Notes under the pieces: model-generated
Database searches by the model: none
Told to the model about the DNA's origin: nothing
The model's input: only the letters and a program-made list of their open reading frames with translations
Shown here: one piece after another, positions 26,862 to 36,479 of the stretch
How positions within the stretch are numbered: position 1 is the first letter of the stretch
How the letters are laid out: every line of letters begins with the position of its first letter
Origin: Teredinibacter sp. KSP-S5-2
GTDB lineage: Bacteria > Pseudomonadota > Gammaproteobacteria > Pseudomonadales > Cellvibrionaceae
Assembly (NCBI RefSeq): GCF_032773895.1
Contig: NZ_CP120416.1
Location: forward strand, 3,563,001 to 3,627,000
Direction of reading: 5' to 3'
Length of the DNA stretch: 64,000 bases
Translations under genes and position numbers: made by a program

Positions 26862-27710
26862 TTATTTCAGCCCCAGAGCTCTACCAACTTCTCTGGCCCA
26901 GAAATATTGCTGATCACTGGAAAACTGCCAGTTCATCATACCGCCAAAATCCCCCTGAGCTTTCAGCGGTGTTATTACCTGCTCCACAATAGTTGCAATG
27001 GGCAAATACCCGGAACCGGCATCATGCTCGGTTACTGGTAAGCCAACCAGTATTTTCTCAGCGGTGATACCTGGCAAGGCCGAGAAAGCCTTACAAGCGG
27101 CAATAATTTGTTCAGGGTTACTACTCCAAGGGTGGTTGTTATAAAACTGCACATTCAACCAATCAATCAGCAAGCCAACTTCGGCCATCACTTGTATGTA
27201 CCCATCCATACCACTGCCCTGCTGTAAATAGGGTGGCTGCGGCGCATGACTGATCACAAACTTTTCGGCAGGAAGGGATTCTCGAAGATTCTTGGTCAGA
27301 CTGATCAGAAAATTCACACCACTGTAACCTGCGACACCAGTGAATGCCCCGGTATCCTCCCAATCGATATCAACGCCGTCCAACTGATTCTCTTGCACAA
27401 AGTCGGCAATCGATTTGGCCAACTCGTCTTCATGCCCGACCAGAGCCTGATATGCCGCAGAAGACATTTCGCCGCCGCCAAACGAAATCAACACTTTCTT
27501 TCCCGCTTCATGTAACTCTTGTATCGCCTGCCGGGTAGTCGAGGTAAGCGAGGTCGATGTGGCTGCGATCCCACCACCAAGCTGCCAGTTTAATGGTGCT
27601 TCCGGCCGAGAAAATATGAATGCGAGTATCACATCGGTGTATGGGAGAGATATCGCCTGATCGAGAGATTGTGAGCCGTTGTTGTAATAAGTGACTAACC
27701 GTGTATTCAT
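26862..27710 (-). CDS. GH18 family chitinase-like protein, no signal peptide
   Basis: A 282-residue protein from the ATG at 27710, with a strong GGAGG 6 bases upstream. It carries the GH18 catalytic motif LDGVDIDWED (DxxDxDxE, about residue 116-124), the preceding SFGGGE strand and a conserved QFYNNH strand (about 192), where the Tyr should hold the substrate N-acetyl group. The C-terminal MMNWQFSSD corresponds to the barrel-closing Trp. Size and lack of extra modules resemble single-domain endo-beta-N-acetylglucosaminidase or chitinase enzymes. No signal peptide is visible, so it is cytoplasmic or leaves the cell by a non-Sec route. It stands alone between the dehydrogenase and the phosphate transporter. 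Confidence 0.88.
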   Translation of the reverse strand: MNTRLVTYYNNGSQSLDQAISLPYTDVILAFIFSRPEAPLNWQLGGGIAATSTSLTSTTRQAIQELHEAGKKVLISFGGGEMSSAAYQALVGHEDELAKSIADFVQENQLDGVDIDWEDTGAFTGVAGYSGVNFLISLTKNLRESLPAEKFVISHAPQPPYLQQGSGMDGYIQVMAEVGLLIDWLNVQFYNNHPWSSNPEQIIAACKAFSALPGITAEKILVGLPVTEHDAGSGYLPIATIVEQVITPLKAQGDFGGMMNWQFSSDQQYFWAREVGRALGLK

Positions 27711-27810
27711 GCCAAACCTCCAGAGGGATGGTCTCAATGGGTATGGCAATTAAGCTAGCCTATAGGAGAAAGGCACGTGTGAATTTTCGTGCTTATATTT
27801 TTTGCAGGGC

Positions 27811-27838
27811 AAAAAAAAGGCGGGTTACCTTACCCGCC
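27811..27838 (-). terminator. Rho-independent terminator of the pit operon
   Basis: On the minus strand GGCGGGT pairs with ACCCGCC (plus 27819-27838) and is followed by eight T (plus 27811-27818), 28 bases after the pit stop. Confidence 0.92.
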
Positions 27839-27865
27839 ATAGAAACATATAGACTTTAAATGGAC

Positions 27866-29152
27866 TTAAGAGAATAAGCCTTTAAAGAAAAAGAAGAACA
27901 GAATTGCCAAACCTGCACCTGCCGGAAGAGTTACGATCCAGGACAGGAAAATGGTTCCAATCACACGCAGGTTAAGTGCACCAATACCACGAGCCAGGCC
28001 AACTCCGAGTACCGCACCAACCAATGTATGAGTGGTCGATACCGGCAAACCAAAGCCAGAAGCCAATACCACTGTACCTGCAGCACCTAACTCAGCGGCA
28101 AAACCACGGCTTGGGGTAAGCTCTGTGATTTTTTTACCGATAGTGGCAATCACCTTCCAACCGTATGTTGCCAGACCAAGGATGATACCCACACCACCAA
28201 CCAGCAGAATCCAACCTGGCATGGCTGTTTTAGCAGCAATGGTTTCTGTTTTTAGAACGCCGTAGATCGCGGCCAATGGACCCACCGCATTGGCCACATC
28301 GTTCGAACCATGAGCAAAGGCCATAGCACAAGCGGTAAACACCATAAGAACGGCAAACACCTTTTCCACATTGGCGAAACGACTACCGTGGCCACCCTCT
28401 TTAACCGGCAAGGATTCTTCTTTGATTTTTGCCAGGAAGAAAATACCAATACCTGAGACTAATAAGCCGATAACAACGGCGATGCCTGCCTGTTCTATAA
28501 AGCTGAAACTAATACCAATATCTTTAAAGACATGTTTTAGACCCTTAATCAGAGTCACCATCGTAATCAGGAAACCGACAGCAAACATGTAGATAGGGAT
28601 ATAACGCTTCGCTCTCTGGAAGGGGTTTTCGGTATCAAGAATAAGGACTTGCACGCTACGGAACAGCAGGAATGATATCGACCCGGCGAGCAGCGGGGAA
28701 ACAACCCAACTGGCCACGATTTTGCCCACTTTAGCCCAGGCCACCGCTTCCACGGAGATACCAACAGCAGCAAAACCAACAATCGCACCAACAATGGAGT
28801 GTGTGGTCGATACCGGCCACCCCATAATACTGGCGATAAGCAGCCAGGTACCTGCCGCGAGCAGAGCGGAAAGCATACCGTAGATGAGATATTCAGGAGC
28901 ATCAACCAGCAACGAGGGATCGATAATCCCTTTACGGATTGTTGAGGTCACTTCACCACCAGCCAGGTATGCGCCGGCAAATTCAAAAAGCATGGCGACA
29001 ATGATCGCTTGTCGAATAGTGAGCGCTTTTGATCCTACTGAGGTGCCCATAGCGTTCGCTACGTCATTAGCACCAATCCCCCAAGCCATAAAAACGCCAA
29101 ATATACAGGCGAGTATAAGAAAGATTTGATAATTCTCTGCGATAAGAGACAT
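27866..29152 (-). CDS. Low-affinity inorganic phosphate transporter, Pit family
   Basis: A 428-residue inner-membrane protein with about ten membrane helices. The two inverted PiT signature repeats are present: GANDVANAMGTSVG near residue 27 and GSNDVANAVGPLAA near 285, plus the paired PVSTTHS/PVSTTHT motifs (about 115 and 380). It should import phosphate by proton or metal-phosphate symport. The upstream PhoU-like gene ends 34 bases before it, and this two-gene order (TIGR00153 protein then Pit) is widespread; a strong terminator follows. No clear Pho box was found upstream on the correct strand. Confidence 0.95.
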   Translation of the reverse strand: MSLIAENYQIFLILACIFGVFMAWGIGANDVANAMGTSVGSKALTIRQAIIVAMLFEFAGAYLAGGEVTSTIRKGIIDPSLLVDAPEYLIYGMLSALLAAGTWLLIASIMGWPVSTTHSIVGAIVGFAAVGISVEAVAWAKVGKIVASWVVSPLLAGSISFLLFRSVQVLILDTENPFQRAKRYIPIYMFAVGFLITMVTLIKGLKHVFKDIGISFSFIEQAGIAVVIGLLVSGIGIFFLAKIKEESLPVKEGGHGSRFANVEKVFAVLMVFTACAMAFAHGSNDVANAVGPLAAIYGVLKTETIAAKTAMPGWILLVGGVGIILGLATYGWKVIATIGKKITELTPSRGFAAELGAAGTVVLASGFGLPVSTTHTLVGAVLGVGLARGIGALNLRVIGTIFLSWIVTLPAGAGLAILFFFFFKGLFS

Positions 29153-29186
29153 GATAGTTAAACCCTAGTAATGACAGATCAGCTCA

Positions 29187-29867
29187 TTATTTTGCGAGCA
29201 ACAATTGTAAACGACTACCTACCTGCTGAGCTCGATCGGCCAGATCACCTACCCACTCAATAACGCGGTACATAAACATAACACCCACTGGAGGAAGCTC
29301 ATCCTCCAACCCAAATAGCGTTGAGCGAATAGCAATCTGTAATTCGTCAGTTTTATGCTCAACAAGATCCAACTCATGAATAAGCCGACCTACGATATCC
29401 AGTTCTTTGCCACTGAAACCGGTTTCAAGCAGCTCATCCAATTCTTCAATCGCTTTCAGCGCGTGCGTAGAGGTATCTACAGCAGAGGCAACATATTCTT
29501 TCATTGGAGCGCGCAAGACTTCCGGGAAGACCATCTTCCGCCCCAGCATAATGCCAGCGATATCTTTCGCTCTGTTTGCAATTTTGTCCTGAACAGCCAA
29601 TAGCTGAAGTAGGTCTGTGCGAGGCACAGGCAGAAACAAGCTTTTGGGCAAGTCCAAACGCAATTGCTTCTTAAGTACATCTGCCTGATGTTCTAGCTCT
29701 GAGATTTCCTGCTGAATGGCTTCTGCCTTGTCCCAATCATTCGCACAGGTGGCTTCAAAAAAAGCCGTGAGTTTGGCTGCAGCCTGAGTAGCAACAACCA
29801 TGTGCTCCTGCATAGGTTTAATTGGAGATTTTCCGAACAAATTCTCCAGAGGATTGATTATAGCCAT
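29187..29867 (-). CDS. TIGR00153/DUF47 PhoU-like partner of Pit
   Basis: A 226-residue all-helical protein of the DUF47 (YkaA/TIGR00153) family, distantly related to PhoU. Family blocks visible are MAIINPLENLFGKSPIKPMQ at the start, IQQEISELEHQADVLKKQLR (about 50-70) and a C-terminal IEWVGDLADRAQQVGSRL (about 203-220). It is thought to regulate or gate the Pit transporter encoded immediately downstream, at the cytoplasmic side of the membrane. This is the first gene of the pair, and its promoter should lie in the very AT-rich stretch 29868-30159. Confidence 0.92.
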   Translation of the reverse strand: MAIINPLENLFGKSPIKPMQEHMVVATQAAAKLTAFFEATCANDWDKAEAIQQEISELEHQADVLKKQLRLDLPKSLFLPVPRTDLLQLLAVQDKIANRAKDIAGIMLGRKMVFPEVLRAPMKEYVASAVDTSTHALKAIEELDELLETGFSGKELDIVGRLIHELDLVEHKTDELQIAIRSTLFGLEDELPPVGVMFMYRVIEWVGDLADRAQQVGSRLQLLLAK

Positions 29868-30159
29868 GAAAATTATCTCCCAATTTCAGACGACGGGCAG
29901 TATAGAAAAATTATCGAGCTTGTACAGCTTTTTTGCAGTTTTTTTGCACAAATATTAAAAAAAGAATTTTCTACTCTGTAATAAATATGTAATACAAATA
30001 TTGTATGTATAGTGCAGGTTTTATTACCTTTGATTTTTAGCAAAAAAACAGCGAGAAAATTCATATATTCAATCTCGATGTCAAACACAGACACATATAC
30101 ATGCTAAAAATTTAGCACACATTTTCTAACGTATATAAGCTTATTTTTGTGTAAAAATA

Positions 30160-31053
30160 TTAACCGCTATCATCCTTGATAATAAGCTGTGTAACGGTAT
30201 GGTCTAAATCCAACTGTATATACACATCACACAGAAGTGGCATAACAGATAAATTATGTTGGGTAATACGTTCAAAATATGGGACAAAATTATTAATCTT
30301 TTCTTTCGCAGAGAAATACGCAGTTTTATCCAGTTGTTTTTTTTCTTTTGATATCGTTTTAATTTCTTGCTCAAGACGCCATTTATATACAGACTGAATA
30401 CAAGGCACCTGGATAAAAACAAGCATATCCAGCAACTCAAATAACTCGGCATATTCCGCTGTCAAATAATCATTTACTGTCTGCCGCCAACGCCCATCGA
30501 TATCTTTCTCTTTTTCCAAATCATTTATTGGTTCAGTTAATTCACTTTGATACTGCGGCACACTGCCAACACACCAGCCTTCAAACAAAATGAGGTCTAC
30601 CGGACCTTTAACTCTTTCCCATTTCGAATCCGGCAATCGATCATCAATCAATTTGCTAAACTTGGGTACGGCCACCACCTCATCAGCATCAAGTTTTTTT
30701 AATCGGTGAAGAACATCCAAACCAAGCTTAACATCATGTGTTCCCGGCACACCTCGAGTAGCAAAAAGAGGATGAACACTTTCCGACTTTATTTTTCGCT
30801 CATGCTGAGTAAGGTATAAATCATCAATTGATAAAATTGCTGTATTCCACTGATAGTTTTCCTGTAAATAATGCTTTAAATAATCAGCCAGTGTTGATTT
30901 ACCCGAACCCTGTGCACCGTTAACCCCTATTACAATCGGCCCTTCACCTTTTTTTTGTCGAATCCATTCTCCCAGACGGGAATAAAACTGTACGGCAACA
31001 GACTCAAATACCGAAGGCAATTTGTGTTGAGAAATAAAGTTTTGTATGGCCAT
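30160..31053 (-). CDS. Glycerate 3-kinase-like P-loop kinase
   Basis: A 297-residue kinase of the uridine-kinase/GLYK fold from the ATG at 31053, directly after the stop of the hydroxypyruvate reductase gene. The Walker A is GAQGSGKST (about 44-52). ILSIDDLYLTQHER (about 78-90) carries the Asp of the active site, RGVPGTHD (about 106-112) is typical of plant-type glycerate kinases, and LFEGWCVG resembles a Walker B region. It should phosphorylate D-glycerate to 3-phosphoglycerate. Together with the upstream dehydrogenase it would turn hydroxypyruvate into a glycolytic intermediate. A palindrome at 30102-30117 follows but lacks a T-run. Confidence 0.85.
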   Translation of the reverse strand: MAIQNFISQHKLPSVFESVAVQFYSRLGEWIRQKKGEGPIVIGVNGAQGSGKSTLADYLKHYLQENYQWNTAILSIDDLYLTQHERKIKSESVHPLFATRGVPGTHDVKLGLDVLHRLKKLDADEVVAVPKFSKLIDDRLPDSKWERVKGPVDLILFEGWCVGSVPQYQSELTEPINDLEKEKDIDGRWRQTVNDYLTAEYAELFELLDMLVFIQVPCIQSVYKWRLEQEIKTISKEKKQLDKTAYFSAKEKINNFVPYFERITQHNLSVMPLLCDVYIQLDLDHTVTQLIIKDDSG

Positions 31054-31054
31054 G

Positions 31055-32017
31055 CTAAACCACAAGGTTGGTTGGTTTATTGTGAACAAATTGTTCAATA
31101 TTATTCATAACCTGATCAGCCAGAACCTGCATTGCTTCCTGACTTGCCCAGGCAACGTGAGGAGTAAGAATGACGTTGGGATATGCCGCTAATGCCATAG
31201 CCGTACTATTTTTCTCCGGTGGTTCCTGTGGTACCACATCCAGCCCCGCACCGGCTATCCACTGCTCATCTAAAGCCTGTTTTAACGCTTCAAGATCAAC
31301 GACACCACCACGGGCGGTATTAATTAATAACGCGTTTTTTTTCATTTGTTTTAAATTATCGAGATGAATAAGATGCTGGGTTTGCTCGGTTAGCGGGCAA
31401 TGCAAACTGACAATATCTGACTGAGCAAGCAAGGCATCCAGAGGTACTGACCGGGCAAAAGGCAACTGATCTCTACCGCTCAAACTGTGGTAACAGACAT
31501 TCATACCAAATACTTTTGCAACCTGAGCAACGGACTGGGCAATGGTACCGGAACCGATTATTCCAAGCTGATTTCCCGCCAACTCATGTATTGGCTGATT
31601 AAAATAGCAAAACTGGTTTTCTTCCTGCCAACGCCCTCGATTTAGCTCATCACGGTAGAGTGCTAGCTGTTTTCGCAACCCCAGAATCATGGCAAAAACA
31701 TGCTCACACACCGTTGTTTTAGCGTAACCGCGGACATTACAAACGCTTATCCCCCTTTGTTTACAGGCTTCCAAATCGACAGCATTAGTCCCGGTTGCCG
31801 CGACCACAATCAATCGCAGATCAGGCAACTGATCAATAAGCCGTTGATCGATCACCACCTTATTAGTGATGCATATGGTTGCCCCCCACAAGCGATCCAG
31901 GGTTTGCTCAGGGGAGGTAGAAGCATATTCAAGCCAGGAATGGGGAAAAGAGAGGGAATTAAAGGTAACTTCTTTGGCAACGGTGGCCCTATCCAGAAAA
32001 ACAATTTTATGCTGCAT
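31055..32017 (-). CDS. hprA: 2-hydroxyacid dehydrogenase, probable hydroxypyruvate/glyoxylate reductase
   Basis: A 320-residue D-isomer-specific 2-hydroxyacid dehydrogenase. The NAD(P)-binding loop is GIIGSGTIAQSV (about 153-164), with the catalytic triad in the expected order: Arg in LINTARGGVVD (about 239), Glu in DVVPQEPPE (about 268) and His in TPHVAWAS (about 287). VRGYAKTTVCEHVFAMIL is the conserved helix before the hinge. It should reduce hydroxypyruvate or glyoxylate to D-glycerate or glycolate in the cytoplasm. The adjacent glycerate kinase gene starts 1 base after its stop, so the pair works together. The exact substrate preference is inferred from context. Confidence 0.88.
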   Translation of the reverse strand: MQHKIVFLDRATVAKEVTFNSLSFPHSWLEYASTSPEQTLDRLWGATICITNKVVIDQRLIDQLPDLRLIVVAATGTNAVDLEACKQRGISVCNVRGYAKTTVCEHVFAMILGLRKQLALYRDELNRGRWQEENQFCYFNQPIHELAGNQLGIIGSGTIAQSVAQVAKVFGMNVCYHSLSGRDQLPFARSVPLDALLAQSDIVSLHCPLTEQTQHLIHLDNLKQMKKNALLINTARGGVVDLEALKQALDEQWIAGAGLDVVPQEPPEKNSTAMALAAYPNVILTPHVAWASQEAMQVLADQVMNNIEQFVHNKPTNLVV

Positions 32018-32798
32018 TACACTGTCCCCCCGACAAAATACGATTAGGGCCTACACTCATTTAACTGTCACCGTTCAAACAGAGATAGCTCTAGTTTAGG
32101 TAGCTTGATGAACCAAATAAACGGCAAGTTAGGATAAATCGTGTATTTTATGCCACAACCCGCAGGGCCTGAGCTTTTGCCCCGTACCTTTCTATCCTAC
32201 TCATGTATGTCCGACACTCACGACCTGCTCTGCCTTGCCGGATAACCTCCAGCAGAGAGAATTCAATGAGTAAGAACAGGCTCTAGTGTAGCCGCTTTCG
32301 TCGAACCGGCAGCGAGGCTCGATCAACTTATACGTAGAATTGCCATTGATTTCTATAAACTTGGCACAGAATATCGCTCAGGCCACCGCAGGTTGCGGCC
32401 GGAGGTAGAGAAACCGACACACAAGCAGACAAATCGCTACTCTGCTAAGACTGTGATCGTTATATAAGACTGGTACAGCAGATTGCCGCAGGCAATGCTC
32501 CTGTCAGAGTCATCTCCCCTAACCAACGAAATCAAACGATATAGAAACGATATCTCCCTAAGCACTCCAGGTTGGCGAACAAGGGGACTCATCAGAACTT
32601 CTGATTACAGAGTATCAGGCCTTCCTATTTACCCAGGGAGAATGGACTCGACTGTCGAAAAGGCAATATAAATTGCCAGACACAAGTCTGACCAGAAAGT
32701 GAGGAGAAGCTAAAAAAGAATAAAATTATGCCGCAGCCCTATCGAGAAAAATGGATAACTCGCCAGGCCATTGTGGACATTCATGCTCGCTTAATGCT
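32018..32798. other. Apparently gene-free, possibly decayed region
   Basis: About 780 bases with only short frames broken by stops. The longest plus-strand frame (32483-32671, 62 residues) has no ribosome-binding site. At 32730-32797 the plus strand reads MPQPYREKWITRQAIVDIHARLM in single-frame fragments; its RQAIVDIHARLM portion resembles the start of EAL-type phosphodiesterase domains, but it runs into the end of the next gene. These may be relics of a lost gene. No RNA gene or mobile element was recognised. Confidence 0.35.
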
Positions 32799-35700
32799 TT
32801 ACACATTCAAATACTCATCGACGCAGGAAAACAGTTCCACTTTTGATAACGGTTTTGTGAGATAAGCATTTCCGCCGGAGTTCATTCCCTCTTCAATATC
32901 GCGGGACTGATCCAAAGCAGATAAAAAGATAATAGGCAGTTCTTCTTTGGAGTACTGATCTCGAATACGCACGGCCACTTCATAACCACTCATTTGTGGC
33001 ATCATAATATCGAGAATGATTAATTCGATACCTTCTTCATTAGTTAAAGCATCCAACGCAGAAAAACCATCTTCCGCCTCAACCACCAGATAGCCACGAA
33101 TTTCTAACAATCCACGTAAAACCATTCGATTTACCGGATCGTCATCGACAATTAAAATCTTGTGAGTATCACCACAGTCTTCCCCGGCATTAATATTCGA
33201 TTTCTTTTCTTTCTTCGGTGTTTCAGGTTTCACGCTATCATGTTTCACATTTTTATATACGGGTAACGTAAAGGTAAACTCGGTACCGCCAGAATCTCTC
33301 GGCACAACAAGAAGCTCACCCTTATGTAACTTAACAATCTTGACCGCCAATGCCAGACCAATTCCTATACCCTGTTCATGACGAAAGCTTACGTTGTCAG
33401 AGTGATAAAACAGATCGTATAAGGTCTTTTGTTGTTGACGAGAAATTCCCCGACCATCATCCGACACAGTAACGGACACATGATCATCATCAAAGGTAGA
33501 GGAAACCGTCACAACACCGCGATCAGAAAACTTTATCGAATTATCAACTAAGCTGGTGAGCAGTTTTGCAACACGCTCTTTATCGGCGTATACCGGTGGC
33601 AGAGGCTTTGTCAGACGACTTTCCAAGACAACGGACTTACCCTCCACCAAGAACTGCATTGAGTCCACAACGTTTTGAATCACATCATTCAAATCCAGTG
33701 CAGCACGATTAAGTTCTGAATTTTCCATGGTCAGCACAGAAAAATCGATCAATTCGGATATAAGATTCGACAGCCGCTTACCACTCTTGGATATGGACAA
33801 CAGCTTTTCACGACTCGCATGAGGGTTGACATTTTCATGAGTTAAAGCTTCGGTTAAACCAATAATACCGTTCAATGGGGTTCTCAGTTCATGGGAAGCA
33901 TTGGCAATAAAATCCGCTTTAACCTGGTCAAAATGAATTAATTCATTATTAATTTTTTTCTGTTGTTCCAGCTCGATACGTCTTGTGCGAGCATTAAGTA
34001 TGGCATAAAGGAAACCGCCAATAACGATAAAATATATTAAATAAGCCCACCAGGTAGACCATAGGGGTGGCCTGATCTCGATTTTTAACTTCTTAATTTT
34101 TTCGTTCCAAACACTGTCATTATTGGAACCTTTCAAATAAAAAGTATACGTACCTGGATCCAGATTGGTATAGGTAACGGAAGATTCACCTTGAGTAAAG
34201 ATCCAATCATTATCAAACCCCTCAAGCATATAAGCGTACTGATTCAGAAGCGGATAAGTGTAACTCAAAGCAGAAAAATCGATAGAAAACGAGGATTGCT
34301 GATCGCTCAAAACAACTTTGTTTACATGATTAATATGTGCTTTCAGCGGCGAGCCATTCACACCGATATCAACAGATCGGTTAAATATTTTAAAATCCGT
34401 GAAAACGACGGGTGGAACAAATGAGTTATATTTTAGGGTGTCTGGATAGAAAACATTAAAACCTTCTGTTGTTCCCAAATATAAACGACCGCTACTATCT
34501 TTGTAGGCCGCATCTCTTATAGATTGAGAACCGACAAAACCGTCATCTTTACCATAGGATCGAATGGAGAAATTTCTATGGTCAATTTGAGCAAACCCAT
34601 TGGATGTTGTTGCCCAGATACTTCCATTATTCGCCTCAATAATACTGGCAACACTATTACTGGGAAGGCCATTATCCATAGTCAACTGAATAAGTCTGCG
34701 GGACAGGCCATCCAAAACTATGATGCCATTGTCATGGGTACCAAACCACAAATTGCCATGACTGTCTTCATATATCTTAAGAACACGCGTATCAACACCC
34801 AATTCAACTTCAAATCGCGTAAAGGATTTAAAATCCGTCGCGTCCTTATCCAAGTATTCAATTTTTCTTTCACTGCTTAACCAGATACGTCCATGTCGAT
34901 CCTCAAAAATAGGCCAGGCAAACTCCGCCCGGTTTTTTAGATTATTGGAAGCAACGGTTTTTACACGAACAAAACTGTCATTATCGTAATCGTAGAGACT
35001 TAATCCACCAGTCTCGGTTGCCACCCATAGACGTTTTTGTGAATCAAATAATATTTTCCAGATGTATTCGCTATTCAAACTATCGGGGGCTTTCGGATCA
35101 GGGTGATAATGAGAAAGCTCACCTGATGTTTTATTATATTTATATAAACCATCAGCCCAGGTACCAATCCATAGATTATTCCGGTCATCTTCTTCAAGCG
35201 TTAAAACAGGATCATGATTAAGTCGATCCCCTTTACTGAAAATCGGGTGAGAGTTGTCGAATTTTTTCAACTTTATATCAAATAGATTTAACCCCTGCTC
35301 AGTTCCAACCCAGATCTTATTGGGCTCAGCATCATAAAATGCCAAAATAGCGCTGTTATTTAACCAATTATCTTTATTTGCCTTCCAATAATAAGCATCT
35401 ATGTGGCTAGAGGAACGATCCCAGTACTCTACCCCAGAGGGAAACGTACCAAACCACATATCGGAGTTTCCATCTTCATATATGCCTAAGACAGTAAAAC
35501 CACCGATACTATAAGGGTCGAACTTAGAATACTTCTGGATAGAAAACTCATCGGTTTCCGAGTTGTAATAGGCTACGCCGACACCGACAATAGAAATCCA
35601 GAGAAGATCATGACTATCGACATAAATATTTGGAATAGATAAACCCGAACTCCCAAGGCTTGCATCCCATTTACCATAATAGCGCTTAAATAACTCGGCT

Positions 35701-36479
35701 TTCGGATCAAAACGATTAAGCCCACCGCCCTGGGTGCCAAACCATAACGCACCAGATCTATCCTCTTCTATCGCGGTCACCGTATTACTACTGATGGAAG
35801 TAATATCATCCGGCTGGTGTACATACTTAACGATTTCATTGGTTTGCAGATTAAACTTCAGCAACCCCCACCCCTGAGTACCAACCCAGAGATTATCCTT
35901 GCTATCAATAAAGATAGTGAAGACACCATTATTTTTTAACGCTTCTTCAATTTCATCGGAAGGAGAGAAATGGGTTAACAGTTCCCGGTCGGGGTCATAA
36001 ATACTAATGCCTTCGTTGGAAGCAATAAAAAGCTTCCCTTGTTTATCTTCAACGAAGCAGATAATGCTTACGGAATTCAATACACCCAGAGCATGGTCAT
36101 CGGGAAAACGGATAAATTCATCCAAAACCGGGTTGTACAGATTAATACCAGAGTGAGTGGCGATCCACATATCACCATCTGAGTCAACATGAAGATCGCT
36201 GATGTAGTTGTTACTTAAACTGCGAAGAGAACCAGGATCATGAGTGAAGATCTTAAATTTTCTCCCATCATACTTTGCCAGTCCATTTTCACCACCAAAC
36301 CAAAGAAATCCTTCTTTATCCTGGGCAATCGAGCGCGTTGCACCAATTCCAGAACCATTAAAAGGCCCGAAACCATAGCTTTCCTCTATCTTGATATGCT
36401 GAAATCTTAAGGTTCCACCAAAACACTGACTACAAGCTAGAAGGATTAGGAGGAACGGATAGATAAGCTTTAATAACAT
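32799..36479 (-). CDS. Hybrid two-component sensor with reg_prop propeller, Y_Y_Y, kinase and receiver domains
   Basis: About 1226 residues from the ATG at 36479; an in-frame start further upstream is less likely. A signal sequence (MLLKLIYPFLLILLACS) leads to a periplasmic two-component-regulator propeller of about fourteen repeats (such as GFLWFGGENGLAKYDG, MWIATHSGINLYN, LWFGTQGGGLNRFD; residues ~35-690). A Y_Y_Y domain (about 715-805) and one membrane helix (about 808-830) follow. The kinase core has the phospho-His in NASHELRTPLNG (about 863), an N box NSIKFSDRG, and G boxes DDGRGIS and GIGIGLAL. A C-terminal receiver has the phospho-acceptor in LIILDIMMPQMSG (about 1157). No DNA-binding domain is attached, so output needs another protein. 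Similar propeller sensors in other bacteria detect oligosaccharides. Confidence 0.93.
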   Translation of the reverse strand: MLLKLIYPFLLILLACSQCFGGTLRFQHIKIEESYGFGPFNGSGIGATRSIAQDKEGFLWFGGENGLAKYDGRKFKIFTHDPGSLRSLSNNYISDLHVDSDGDMWIATHSGINLYNPVLDEFIRFPDDHALGVLNSVSIICFVEDKQGKLFIASNEGISIYDPDRELLTHFSPSDEIEEALKNNGVFTIFIDSKDNLWVGTQGWGLLKFNLQTNEIVKYVHQPDDITSISSNTVTAIEEDRSGALWFGTQGGGLNRFDPKAELFKRYYGKWDASLGSSGLSIPNIYVDSHDLLWISIVGVGVAYYNSETDEFSIQKYSKFDPYSIGGFTVLGIYEDGNSDMWFGTFPSGVEYWDRSSSHIDAYYWKANKDNWLNNSAILAFYDAEPNKIWVGTEQGLNLFDIKLKKFDNSHPIFSKGDRLNHDPVLTLEEDDRNNLWIGTWADGLYKYNKTSGELSHYHPDPKAPDSLNSEYIWKILFDSQKRLWVATETGGLSLYDYDNDSFVRVKTVASNNLKNRAEFAWPIFEDRHGRIWLSSERKIEYLDKDATDFKSFTRFEVELGVDTRVLKIYEDSHGNLWFGTHDNGIIVLDGLSRRLIQLTMDNGLPSNSVASIIEANNGSIWATTSNGFAQIDHRNFSIRSYGKDDGFVGSQSIRDAAYKDSSGRLYLGTTEGFNVFYPDTLKYNSFVPPVVFTDFKIFNRSVDIGVNGSPLKAHINHVNKVVLSDQQSSFSIDFSALSYTYPLLNQYAYMLEGFDNDWIFTQGESSVTYTNLDPGTYTFYLKGSNNDSVWNEKIKKLKIEIRPPLWSTWWAYLIYFIVIGGFLYAILNARTRRIELEQQKKINNELIHFDQVKADFIANASHELRTPLNGIIGLTEALTHENVNPHASREKLLSISKSGKRLSNLISELIDFSVLTMENSELNRAALDLNDVIQNVVDSMQFLVEGKSVVLESRLTKPLPPVYADKERVAKLLTSLVDNSIKFSDRGVVTVSSTFDDDHVSVTVSDDGRGISRQQQKTLYDLFYHSDNVSFRHEQGIGIGLALAVKIVKLHKGELLVVPRDSGGTEFTFTLPVYKNVKHDSVKPETPKKEKKSNINAGEDCGDTHKILIVDDDPVNRMVLRGLLEIRGYLVVEAEDGFSALDALTNEEGIELIILDIMMPQMSGYEVAVRIRDQYSKEELPIIFLSALDQSRDIEEGMNSGGNAYLTKPLSKVELFSCVDEYLNV

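Noticed and set aside
29976-29993. Pho-box-like direct repeat CTGTAAT-N4-ATGTAAT upstream of the Pit operon
   Set aside because: It is on the opposite strand, two or more positions differ from the consensus, and the region is extremely AT-rich.
32483-32671. 62-residue plus-strand frame in the gene-free region
   Set aside because: No ribosome-binding site, no recognised family and stops close on both sides.
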